Below, one piece after another: positions 7,580-14,818 of a stretch of 14,840 bases of DNA. The translations under genes and the position numbers were made by a program. Positions within the stretch are counted from its first letter, which is position 1. Each line of letters begins with the position of its first letter. The stretch lies in assembly GCA_964226685.1 (NCBI GenBank), contig CAXQRU010000044.1, forward strand, positions 1-14,840, written 5' to 3'. The stretch is from CAXQRU01 sp964226685 (GTDB lineage Bacteria > Pseudomonadota > Gammaproteobacteria > Pseudomonadales > Cellvibrionaceae). Below the pieces are notes generated by a model, which saw only the letters and a list, made by a program, of their open reading frames with translations, was not told the DNA's origin and did no database searches.

Positions 7580-8265
7580 CCCATCACATTGTAATCGTTG
7601 AAGATGAGCCTAAGTTAGTCGATCTACTTTCCGATTATCTGATCCAGTCAGGGATGCAGACTCATAAGGTTCTCGATGGAGCCAAGGCCATTGATACCAT
7701 CGGACGAGTCAAGCCGGATTTGGTTTTATTGGATTTGATGCTGCCCAATAAAGATGGTTTAAGCATTTGCCGTGAGCTCAGACAATCGTCCTCATTTCAG
7801 AGGCTACCTATTATCATTACTACAGCAAGAGTCGATGAAATTGATCGGCTTCTAGGCCTGGAATTAGGCGCAGATGATTATATCTGTAAACCGTATAGTC
7901 CCCGCGAGGTGGTTGCTCGTGTCAAAGCCGTATTGCGACGCTTTCAAGGCTCAGTGTCAGAATCGATAGGGTTGTCTCTTGATGATAATAAGATGAGAGC
8001 GTTATTTTACGGTCAGGATTTAAAACTAACAGCCGTTGAATATGCCCTATTTAGATTATTGGTGAATAATCCTGGTCACATTTATTCTCGTTCGAAATTA
8101 ATGGACAGTATTTATCAAGATTACCGCGTGGTGTCTGAGCGTACCATTGATAGCCACATTAAAAAAGTGCGTCAAAAAATTGCTCTCATCGACCCTGATA
8201 TAGAGCTAATCTATTCTGTATATGGTGTTGGCTATAAATACGAGTTTGGCCATTCTCTTTCATAG
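7576..8265 (+). CDS. baeR: BaeR-like OmpR/PhoB-family response regulator
   Basis: A 229-residue DNA-binding regulator. The receiver (about 4-120) has Glu9-Asp10, phosphoacceptor Asp53 (LLDLMLPNKDG), Thr82/Thr83 and Lys105. The block around GADDYICKPYSPREVVARVK (98-117) matches what I remember of E. coli BaeR closely. The C-terminal winged helix (about 133-223) shows the OmpR-family pattern: LTAVEYALFRLL, the recognition-helix region SERTIDSHIKKVRQK and the final YGVGYKY hairpin. ATG 7576 overlaps the kinase stop by four bases, indicating translational coupling. In E. coli BaeR activates spy and mdtABC after envelope stress; here a Spy-like gene lies downstream, but no efflux genes are in the window. 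Confidence 0.93.
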   Translation: MTHHIVIVEDEPKLVDLLSDYLIQSGMQTHKVLDGAKAIDTIGRVKPDLVLLDLMLPNKDGLSICRELRQSSSFQRLPIIITTARVDEIDRLLGLELGADDYICKPYSPREVVARVKAVLRRFQGSVSESIGLSLDDNKMRALFYGQDLKLTAVEYALFRLLVNNPGHIYSRSKLMDSIYQDYRVVSERTIDSHIKKVRQKIALIDPDIELIYSVYGVGYKYEFGHSLS

Positions 8266-8319
8266 TTGTTGCACATTGTTGTCATTATTCTTGCTTATTC
8301 CTTAATTACTATGAAGTCA

Positions 8320-8335
8320 TCAACCATTTGGTTGA
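8320..8335 (+). promoter_or_regulatory. Small perfect inverted repeat before the Spy-like gene
   Basis: TCAACC (8320-8325) and GGTTGA (8330-8335) flank ATTT, a perfect six-pair stem. It ends nine bases before the AGGAGG ribosome site of the next gene. No T tract follows. It may be a small operator or an mRNA hairpin tuning the chaperone relative to the regulator. Confidence 0.3.
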
Positions 8336-8356
8336 GATAATTCTAGGAGGCTAGTA

Positions 8357-8731
8357 ATGAAAAATATTCATGTAAAATCCAAAATGCTGGGTGTTTTAAT
8401 CTCGACGTGTATGATTTTTTCAGGTGGTGTTTTTGCTAAACCGCCAGGTGGTAAACCAGACTTCGATTATTTAGCTTATAAGTTAGAGCTGACCGATGCG
8501 CAGCGAGAAAGTTTTATTCGTTTGATGGAATCTCAGCACGAGAAACTTAAGGAGTTAAGAGAGCAAGCCAGGGAGCAAAAAAAGGAGTCTTTTGAAATGC
8601 ATAAAGAAGAGACTTTAGCGCAGCTCAGTGATGTGTTAACCGCGCAACAGTTAGCAACGTTTGAGTCTATGATGAAGGAGCATAGAGCAAGAAGAGAAAA
8701 AGATAGAAAAGACAATCATTCACAACCGTAA
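8357..8731 (+). CDS. Spy/CpxP-like periplasmic chaperone
   Basis: This 124-residue protein has a signal peptide (residues 1-27, cleavage likely at VFA-KPP) and a mature helical domain of about 97 residues. Two LTxxQ-type motifs, LTDAQ (45-49) and LTAQQ (94-98), mark the Spy/CpxP family. Between and after them lie very charged helices rich in Lys, Arg and Glu. Family members act in the periplasm, binding unfolded proteins without ATP (Spy) or damping the Cpx kinase (CpxP). It is shorter than E. coli Spy. ATG 8357 has a perfect AGGAGG six bases upstream (8345-8350), which suggests high output. The 91-base gap after the BaeR-like gene leaves room for its own promoter. It may be a target of the two-component system, a feedback inhibitor of it, or both. 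Confidence 0.85.
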   Translation: MKNIHVKSKMLGVLISTCMIFSGGVFAKPPGGKPDFDYLAYKLELTDAQRESFIRLMESQHEKLKELREQAREQKKESFEMHKEETLAQLSDVLTAQQLATFESMMKEHRARREKDRKDNHSQP

Positions 8732-8743
8732 AATTTTAATCTA

Positions 8744-8800
8744 GGCACTGATACCAATGCTGGCTTTGTGTTGTTATCGGTGCCAATTATTTGTAATTTG
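8744..8800 (+). terminator. Probable terminator of the baeSR-spy-like unit
   Basis: GGCACTGATA (8744-8753) pairs with TATCGGTGCC (8775-8784), ten pairs with one G-U wobble, and the outer loop region could extend it after one mismatch. The loop is long and contains more pyrimidine-rich sequence. It is followed by AATTATTTGTAATTTG, T-rich but interrupted, so it is an imperfect intrinsic terminator about 12 bases after the stop codon. Confidence 0.5.
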
Positions 8801-8811
8801 TGCAATATTCG

Positions 8812-8839
8812 TTGTGTTATTTTCCTAATAGGTTATTAT
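8812..8839 (+). promoter_or_regulatory. Possible promoter for the Big_9/TAXI pair
   Basis: TTGTGT (8812-8817) and TATTAT (8834-8839) are separated by 16 bases. The -10 matches five of six consensus positions and the -35 is weaker. It lies after the terminator-like hairpin and about 40-60 bases before the candidate starts of the next gene. Confidence 0.3.
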
Positions 8840-8879
8840 GCGCGCACCTTGAGTCGTAAGTTTTGATCAGTATATACCT

Positions 8880-9701
8880 GTGGGGGCTTTTTTTACTATG
8901 TCAGCTGTGGCCAATCATTCCATTTGTCAGGTTGAGCAGCTGAGCTCTGATCAGGGTAAGTCTAACGTTCATCTTCGCTTATTGCATACCCCCGCGTTGT
9001 CACCTGATGTGATGATTCAGGTTCAGCCAATATCTGAACCACTTTTTTTGAGCGCTGAAGGTTGGAGTTCTGAACCAATATCGATTATCCCTTGTCGAGT
9101 TAAAACAGAAGGGCAAGATGTTCTTATCGATATCGGTGACCAATATACTACATACATTAGTCAATATGACTCGATAAAAGTGAATGTGGTGAATCACAAC
9201 GCTTCAATCGGGAGCGCCATTGAAATCCAACTGGCTAGTCAGCAGTATGCGAGTGGGATAACAGCGAAGCCAAACATGGAAATTCCCCAAGTACAAAGTA
9301 TTCATCAATGGCTATGGCTAGTGCCTCTGATTATTTTGATCATGTTGATGCTGTTTTTTATGTTGAGAAATTCTTTAACTGGAACCGATAAAACGTCATT
9401 GCCGCTAACGGATGTGGTGCCACAATTCTTGGCCCCAACCAGTGCTGTCGACGATCGTTTTATTTATAGCGAAAATGATATGCTGCTGGATGTATTGGCC
9501 AATGATGTTGGGCAATCAATTACTATAATAACGATATCCGATAAAGAGCTAGAGTATGGTTCGGCAAAAATTACCGAAGATGGAAAGCAAATACAATACA
9601 CTCGATACCTTCCCGGCCATGAAACAGAAAAGTTTAGTTATGAAATTGTGGGTGACGATGGTGTTACCAAAACCGCTAATATTATTATTGAGGCTCCTTA
9701 A
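8880..9701 (+). CDS. One-TM protein with C-terminal Big_9/cadherin-like domain; start and phase uncertain
   Basis: Read from GTG 8880 this is 273 residues; ATG 8898 is the other in-frame start. The N-terminal domain (about 12-140) is probably beta-rich and has two cysteines (16 and 72). A hydrophobic segment spans about 144-162. The C-terminal part (about 186-272) has the Big_9/VCBS-like pattern: SAVDDRF, DVLANDVG, DGKQIQYT, then a FSYEIVGDDG block. No convincing ribosome site precedes either start. The residues before NHSIC (TMSAVA) look like the end of a signal peptide, while the hydrophobic front part is encoded in another frame at 8863-8900. A one-base error or real frameshift in the G5/T7 run (8882-8894) is therefore possible. 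The stop is 16 bases before the tandem TAXI gene, so the two are probably one operon. Function unknown. Confidence 0.7.
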   Translation: MGAFFTMSAVANHSICQVEQLSSDQGKSNVHLRLLHTPALSPDVMIQVQPISEPLFLSAEGWSSEPISIIPCRVKTEGQDVLIDIGDQYTTYISQYDSIKVNVVNHNASIGSAIEIQLASQQYASGITAKPNMEIPQVQSIHQWLWLVPLIILIMLMLFFMLRNSLTGTDKTSLPLTDVVPQFLAPTSAVDDRFIYSENDMLLDVLANDVGQSITIITISDKELEYGSAKITEDGKQIQYTRYLPGHETEKFSYEIVGDDGVTKTANIIIEAP

Positions 9702-9717
9702 CTTTAGAGATTGTCCC

Positions 9718-11634
9718 TTGGTACATTGGTCAAAAATTTTTATTGTCTTATTCCTTTGTGTAATTAATAGTGCATTTGCTAAATTAAACACATGCAACAC
9801 AAAGAAGCCCCAGGTTGGTATGGTCACTGGCAGCCCTAAAGGGACTTATTTTGAGTTTGGAAAAAACATTCAAGCATTGTTGGGTAGTAGTGCCGGTTTT
9901 AGTGTTTGTGTCAAAGCCTCTCAAGGTAGTCTGGATAATATTAAGCGTATGGCCAGTGCTGAAAATGCCGGGATTGGCATTGTTCAGTCTGATGTTATCG
10001 AGGTTCTAAAGACTAATAAAGTTTTACAGGGACAGCGAGATATTAAAGAGCTGCGTTTAATCGCACCGTTATACAACGAAGAGATACATATCCTCGCTCG
10101 CAAATCCATTCACTCTCTTAATGATCTAGCGACTAAGAAAGTAAACGTTGGTTCGGTAGGTGGTGGCACTTGGATCACGGCAACGACCTTATTTCAGTCA
10201 TTGGCACTTTCTGATAATGAACTGCCAATCTTAACGAATTTTGATCATAAAACGGCTGTTCAGAAAGTACTTGCAGGTGAACTTGATGCGATGATTTATG
10301 TTGCGGGTAAACCTGTTGAGCTTTTTGCATCGTTAAGTCAAATGTATGATCAAAACTTACTGGATCAACTGCACTTTGTTCCCATTCGCTCTGAACCTTC
10401 TCAGGCGCTTCCATATTTTCAGGCAAGCATAATGCAAAATGATTATCCCTGGTTAAGTGGATCTGTTGATACCTTAGCGGTCAAATCATTATTGGTGGCT
10501 TATGATTTTTCTCGTAATGATAGCGCCTATGCAAAAGCCCGTTGCGACCAACTGAAACAATTGGGAGCCACATTACGCCAAGGAATTTACGATTTGCAGG
10601 GCGATAGTCAGCGTTGGCATCAAAAATGGCAGCAAGTGGATTTGATGGCACCTGTGTCAGGTTGGGAGCGAGATACCTGCTCTTGGAACGCTATTAGTTT
10701 AGTGACGGATCTCAATACCGGAATTGAACAATCATTTGCTGAGGAAGTGGCGCAGGCGGTCAGTGCACAAATGACCGTAGAGTTAAAAGAAGCCAGTAGT
10801 TCTCTTGAGAGTGTGCTAAGAATGTATAGCCTGGAAAATGTGTCAATTGGCATTGTTCAAGCTGATATTGCGACATGGTTAAAATCTTCATCGTCCGATG
10901 CTGACAGAGAAATGGCTAATGGTTTGCGTGTCATTGCACCTATCCATGATCGGCAGTTGCATGTCTTGGCTCATAAGGATATTGCCGGATTAGAAGATTT
11001 GGATGGTAAAACGGTGGCCGTCAGTGATAATGGCAGTGCTGAATTTCTAACAGCAAAAGTATTATCTGATGCTATGGGAATTCGTCCGAAGTTTGTGGAG
11101 TACAACGAGCTGCAGGCTTTTCAAAAGGTAAAGAATGGTCGCATTGACGCTATGATTGTGCTCGATGATAAATCTAGTGCATTTTTTAGTATTCTCAATC
11201 AGCGCTTTGCTAAGTACCCAGATGATTTTAGTCAAATTCATTTTGTACCTATTGAGAGAAGTGCTTTGTCCCCCGATTTACCTTATGTTGCTAGTGAACT
11301 TTCTCCAATCCAGTATACATGGCTTATCGAGCCGATACCGACCATTGGGGTTCAATCGCTGCTAATCTCTAGAGATTTTTCTGGTAAAAATACCGATTAT
11401 GATAAAAGGCGTTGCCAGCAAATCCATACCATCTACAGGGAATTTATTGGCAGCACCGAGTCTTCGAAAAAAGTTTCAGGCTGGCCATTAGATCAATGTG
11501 CTTACTCTGACCAGGCCAAGGCTATTTCTGAGATTCAGCGATCGGCTTGTGATGGCTTTATAGAGCCTGCTTACAAAAAAAATAACCCAGATAGCTGGCT
11601 CTTGTCTTATAACAGTTGTCGATTATCGCGTTAA
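9718..11634 (+). CDS. Secreted protein with two tandem TAXI/NMT1-like solute-binding modules
   Basis: A 638-residue protein. I chose TTG 9718: AGAGA (9706-9710) lies seven bases upstream and the product begins with a clean signal peptide (1-21, cleavage SAFA-KLN). TTG 9688 is in frame but lacks a ribosome site. The mature protein contains two homologous modules (about 32-324 and 325-597). Matching blocks include IGIVQSDVIEVLK with IGIVQADIATWLK, LRLIAPLYNEEIHILARK with LRVIAPIHDRQLHVLAHK, HFVPIR with HFVPIE, and SGWERDTC with SGWPLDQC. The first module has the TAXI opening VGMVTGSPKGTYFEFGKNI; the second has lost the equivalent Gly-rich loop (LVTDLNTGIEQSFAEEV). A cysteine-containing tail follows (598-638). 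TAXI proteins normally bind small carboxylates or amino acids for TRAP transporters, but no permease gene is in view. A sensing or scavenging role is possible. Confidence 0.82.
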   Translation: MVHWSKIFIVLFLCVINSAFAKLNTCNTKKPQVGMVTGSPKGTYFEFGKNIQALLGSSAGFSVCVKASQGSLDNIKRMASAENAGIGIVQSDVIEVLKTNKVLQGQRDIKELRLIAPLYNEEIHILARKSIHSLNDLATKKVNVGSVGGGTWITATTLFQSLALSDNELPILTNFDHKTAVQKVLAGELDAMIYVAGKPVELFASLSQMYDQNLLDQLHFVPIRSEPSQALPYFQASIMQNDYPWLSGSVDTLAVKSLLVAYDFSRNDSAYAKARCDQLKQLGATLRQGIYDLQGDSQRWHQKWQQVDLMAPVSGWERDTCSWNAISLVTDLNTGIEQSFAEEVAQAVSAQMTVELKEASSSLESVLRMYSLENVSIGIVQADIATWLKSSSSDADREMANGLRVIAPIHDRQLHVLAHKDIAGLEDLDGKTVAVSDNGSAEFLTAKVLSDAMGIRPKFVEYNELQAFQKVKNGRIDAMIVLDDKSSAFFSILNQRFAKYPDDFSQIHFVPIERSALSPDLPYVASELSPIQYTWLIEPIPTIGVQSLLISRDFSGKNTDYDKRRCQQIHTIYREFIGSTESSKKVSGWPLDQCAYSDQAKAISEIQRSACDGFIEPAYKKNNPDSWLLSYNSCRLSR

Positions 11635-11639
11635 CTATT

Positions 11640-12296
11640 CTATTGCTTAGGACTGCCTATCTGTTCAAGTAACCAGGCTACTTGTTCTTCTAATGCGTTG
11701 ACCCGTTGAACTAGGTCATCATCGTATGTTGAAAGCGGCGCGCTTGCATTTGCATGGTAGGATTCTAAGTCAACCTCACCACAGAGCAGATGCATATAGC
11801 GATCTTCTCGTTGACCCGATTGGCGAGGTAATTTAATTAGCCAACAGGTCGTTTTACCCAGTAATTTATTTAATAAATCTTGTAGAGAGCTGACTGATTC
11901 AAAGTTGTGCATTCGTTGGCTGCGACTAAACAGTTCGTTAGTTGTTTGTGGGCCTCGTAGCAATAATAGAGTGAAAATGGCTTGTTCAGCTTTATCAAAG
12001 TGAAGTTGTCTCGTTAACTTTTGGTGGTAGCGATCGGCGCGTGAGCCATATTCGACCTCAATCAAAGCATTCTCTCGTAATTCATTAATACAACGTTGGA
12101 CTTCGCCGTTTTGCAAATTCATCACAGGTTCACGGCTGGTTTTTTGGTTACAGGCGGTGACTAGGCTATTGAGGGTTAGCGGATAGGTGTCTGGCGTAGT
12201 TAATTGCTTTTCCATAAGGCAACCTAATATGCGAGCTTCAACACTGGAGAGAAGTGCTTCTGTGCTTGTGGTCTTTTGGGTGTCACTGTCGGACAT
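11640..12296 (-). CDS. yceH: YceH family protein (UPF0502/DUF480)
   Basis: This 218-residue protein fits the usual length and layout of the YceH family: a short variable N-terminus, the conserved opening around VEARILGCLMEKQLTTPDTY (19-38), a first winged-helix-like domain to about 85, a second one including LLLLRGPQTTNELFSRSQRM, and a C-terminal coiled coil (about 190-214) with the heptad-like VNALEEQVAWLLEQI. Two winged helices suggest nucleic-acid binding, but the role is not established. It starts 14 bases after the stop of the solute-binding protein gene on the same strand, with AGAG about nine bases before ATG 12296, so the two may be co-transcribed. Its stop is only five bases from that of the convergent TAXI-repeat gene. 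Confidence 0.93.
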   Translation of the reverse strand: MSDSDTQKTTSTEALLSSVEARILGCLMEKQLTTPDTYPLTLNSLVTACNQKTSREPVMNLQNGEVQRCINELRENALIEVEYGSRADRYHQKLTRQLHFDKAEQAIFTLLLLRGPQTTNELFSRSQRMHNFESVSSLQDLLNKLLGKTTCWLIKLPRQSGQREDRYMHLLCGEVDLESYHANASAPLSTYDDDLVQRVNALEEQVAWLLEQIGSPKQ

Positions 12297-12310
12297 AAAT
12301 GGGTTCTCTG

Positions 12311-13069
12311 TTAATTAAAGGGCTTTCTTTTTAAATGCTTATCGATAATATCACTAATTTGCCCCGAACCCTTCATTTCAGTTAAGACCTTGTTAAAGCG
12401 CTCAATAAACTCGCGGCCATTTGGGTAAGTTTTTGATACGATCAAGTGCAGGGAGCGCTCCCCAAGTGACTGTTCCAGTGTATCAAAATCTTCCATCGAC
12501 ATGCCCTGAGTATTTGCCAATAAGTATTCACTTAACAGTTCGCCTGCCACAACCAAGCTGACCCGGTTTAGTTTTAGCATTTTAAAGCAGTTTTCCATCG
12601 TTTGTGGGCGTTGTACGGTGATTAAATCCGCGTCGATGAAGCGTTGAATATCATCCAAATTGTAGCCAATGGGTTTGCACACAATATGCCCTTTTAGATC
12701 CGTATCAACTTCAAAAGTCGTCGATGCGCCTTTTTTTACAAAAAACTTCTGCTCAACCACCATTAATGGGTCAGAATATAAGAAATCAACTTCTCTTTCA
12801 TCATTTTTGGCATAAGGAAAAGTGCCTACATACTTACCCTCTTTAGCCTCTTGGTAACCCCTAGACCAGGGGACAAAGCTAATGGTATAGCTCTCTGGGC
12901 CATATAACTTGGTCATTGCCTCGGATACGATTTCAGTGGCAATGCCCCCATTGAGTAGATTGTTATCCGATAGTGGAGGGTAGTCGTTACCGGTGACAAG
13001 CTCGAACTCGCTAGCCAGCAAAGACAAGCTTTGTGCGAACAAGAGAATGAAATAGCCGAATTGTTTCAC
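12311..13069 (-). CDS. Orphan periplasmic solute-binding protein, family 3
   Basis: This 252-residue protein has a signal peptide (1-19, cleavage likely LLA-SEF). The mature part has the family-3 (PBPb, amino-acid-type) layout: FELVTGNDYPPLSD at the start, the GGIATEIVSEAM helix, VPWSRGYQEAKEGKYVGTFP (66-85), the EREVDFLYSDPL block and a closing ISDIIDKHLK. Two cysteines (131 and 161) could form a disulfide. The usual ligand-carboxylate Arg region is not clearly conserved, so the ligand is unknown. The start is GTG 13069, preceded by GGGG eight bases upstream. No ABC permease or ATPase is adjacent. Such orphan binders are common in marine gammaproteobacteria. It is divergent from a chemoreceptor gene and may feed it or act with yceH downstream; both are inference. 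Confidence 0.88.
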   Translation of the reverse strand: MKQFGYFILLFAQSLSLLASEFELVTGNDYPPLSDNNLLNGGIATEIVSEAMTKLYGPESYTISFVPWSRGYQEAKEGKYVGTFPYAKNDEREVDFLYSDPLMVVEQKFFVKKGASTTFEVDTDLKGHIVCKPIGYNLDDIQRFIDADLITVQRPQTMENCFKMLKLNRVSLVVAGELLSEYLLANTQGMSMEDFDTLEQSLGERSLHLIVSKTYPNGREFIERFNKVLTEMKGSGQISDIIDKHLKRKPFN

Positions 13070-13239
13070 TGCAGAGCCCCAATATTGAGCTTAACCATCC
13101 TTTTATTGTAGTCCAATGTTAGATTAATCGGTGCAAAGGGCAATCAAGATTCAGGCTGGTAAGAGCAAAAATACGACCTATACTCTATAGACAATGTTCG
13201 GTCATTAAGATCGGGTGCGTTTTTTGATGAGGCTCTATT
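13070..13239. promoter_or_regulatory. Divergent intergenic region, binding protein versus chemoreceptor
   Basis: This 170-base gap must hold promoters in both directions. On the minus strand TACAAT (13105-13110) is a fair -10 but has no -35 at normal spacing. On the plus strand TATACT (13179-13184) is a fair -10, also without a good -35. I found no convincing flagellar sigma-28 promoter and no strong inverted repeat. Confidence 0.3.
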
Positions 13240-14769
13240 ATGTTTCAAGGTCTGGCGGCTAAATTCAGTATTGGCGTATTTATCTTTGTGTCATTGTTGT
13301 TTGCAGCCTATTCAAGCTATGACTATGTGCAAATGAATGGTCAGCTCACCCAAAGCCAAAATGAAAAAATTGAGCTTGTCGCTAATAGTGTGACATCGAG
13401 TATTGCTGTTGCAATGTGGAACTATGATGCTGAGGCAATTGAGACGGTGTTAAAGAACACGACACGATTGCCTGATGTCGCGGTTATCGGTATCAAGGAT
13501 GCTGGTAAGGGAAAGCTGACCTATGCTTACAGCAAAACGGCTGAGGGTGGCGTAAAAACGGTTGATAGTATCGATAAGAATCACCCCAATTACCAAAGTT
13601 TTGACATTAATTTTACCGAAAACGGTCAGACTAAAACCTTAGGGCAGTTGCTATTTATCGTCGATAATCAACGCATTAAGTTAGCGCTTGGGGATTTAGT
13701 CGTGCAGTCGATTCTCAAAGCCGTGTTATCGATTGTGCTACTGGTTAGCATCATCGTTTTACTCATGAAAAAATTAGTGTCAAACCCCATTGCTGAGTTA
13801 ATGTCTAGCATTAATACAATATTTATTGAAGAAGGAAATTTGAAGCAGCGCCTTCCTGAGCATAATAAAAATGAAATAGGAGAATTGTCTAAATACATCA
13901 ACTATTTTGTATCTCATATGGAAAAGATGGTACATGGTTCGGTCAAAACCGGGGAAGTTTTATCAACGAGTGTGAATAACTTAGAGGCGTTGGTTCGTGA
14001 CAATGCCAGTCTTGCTAACCAGCAGCATCGTGAAATTAGTGATGTAGTTGCTGCGGTTCATCAAATGAACGAGTCTTCCTCAATACTATCTGATAGTGCC
14101 AAACATGCAGCAAGTTCAACGAAAGAAGCCAATAGTAAAACTGATGAGGCGATGTTAACGATCAATCAAACGGTGAAAGTCGTTTCCAGTTTGGCGAATG
14201 ATTTTGTTGAGGGGACATCAAGTATTTCATCGGTTCAAAATAGGGTTAACGATATTGGTGCTATATTGGACGTGATACGAGGCATTGCTGAGCAAACAAA
14301 TTTATTGGCATTGAACGCTGCGATTGAGGCTGCAAGAGCTGGTGAGCAAGGTCGAGGCTTTGCGGTGGTTGCCGATGAAGTTAGAGCGTTGGCTGGCCGC
14401 ACTCAGCAAAGTACCGGAGAAATTCAAGCAATGATTGAGCGATTGCAAGCAAGTGCTGATAAGGCGGTCAGTGTTATGGATGTGGGTAGCAATACCAGTA
14501 AAGAAGCCGTCAATATGGCCAATAGCGCACTTGAAAATCTATCTATTATAGCGGGCTACATTACTGAGCTAAATAAGATGAATACTCAGACGGCGGGAAC
14601 GTCTGAAGACTTATCGGCGGCGGCGAGTTCAGTTCGAGCCAATATTGAGCATATTGCTTCTTTAGCCACACAGTCCAATGAGGTGGTGTCTGAAGTATCT
14701 TCGATCAGTGGTTCTATTAAGCGATCTTCAGAGCAATTTAGCGCAATGATTGGAAGGTTCAAAGTGTAG
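13240..14769 (+). CDS. Methyl-accepting chemotaxis protein
   Basis: A 509-residue transmembrane chemoreceptor. TM1 spans about 9-27. The periplasmic sensor (about 28-150) contains VAMWNYDAEAIETVLKN, similar in style to small CHASE8-type domains. TM2 spans about 158-176 with the basic MKK after it, then a HAMP domain (about 180-232). The cytoplasmic coiled coil has the highly conserved tip at about 347-385: IAEQTNLLALNAAIEAARAG, GRGFAVVADEVRALA and the following glutamine-rich methylation helix. This tip should bind CheA and CheW. There is no C-terminal CheR-tethering pentapeptide; the protein ends IGRFKV. TGAGG seven bases upstream supports ATG 13240. The gene is complete, ending 49 bases before adapter sequence. 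The signal sensed is unknown; the neighbouring divergent binding protein is a possible ligand carrier. Confidence 0.95.
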   Translation: MFQGLAAKFSIGVFIFVSLLFAAYSSYDYVQMNGQLTQSQNEKIELVANSVTSSIAVAMWNYDAEAIETVLKNTTRLPDVAVIGIKDAGKGKLTYAYSKTAEGGVKTVDSIDKNHPNYQSFDINFTENGQTKTLGQLLFIVDNQRIKLALGDLVVQSILKAVLSIVLLVSIIVLLMKKLVSNPIAELMSSINTIFIEEGNLKQRLPEHNKNEIGELSKYINYFVSHMEKMVHGSVKTGEVLSTSVNNLEALVRDNASLANQQHREISDVVAAVHQMNESSSILSDSAKHAASSTKEANSKTDEAMLTINQTVKVVSSLANDFVEGTSSISSVQNRVNDIGAILDVIRGIAEQTNLLALNAAIEAARAGEQGRGFAVVADEVRALAGRTQQSTGEIQAMIERLQASADKAVSVMDVGSNTSKEAVNMANSALENLSIIAGYITELNKMNTQTAGTSEDLSAAASSVRANIEHIASLATQSNEVVSEVSSISGSIKRSSEQFSAMIGRFKV

Positions 14770-14818
14770 CGTCTCTAATTTGACCTTGGGAAATTAGCGT
14801 CTACTCTTAGCAGACGGC

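Noticed and set aside
9556..9717. Longer N-terminus for the TAXI-repeat protein, overlapping the upstream gene
   Set aside because: It would put about 50 non-signal residues before a clear signal peptide and overlap the Big_9 coding sequence in another frame. TTG 9718 has a ribosome site and begins the signal peptide.
14767..14816. Direct repeat TAGCGTCT (14767, 14795) and inverted repeat CTAATTT/AAATTAG after the chemoreceptor gene
   Set aside because: Short and AT-rich, without a T tract, and next to adapter-contaminated sequence, so neither a terminator nor an attachment site can be supported.
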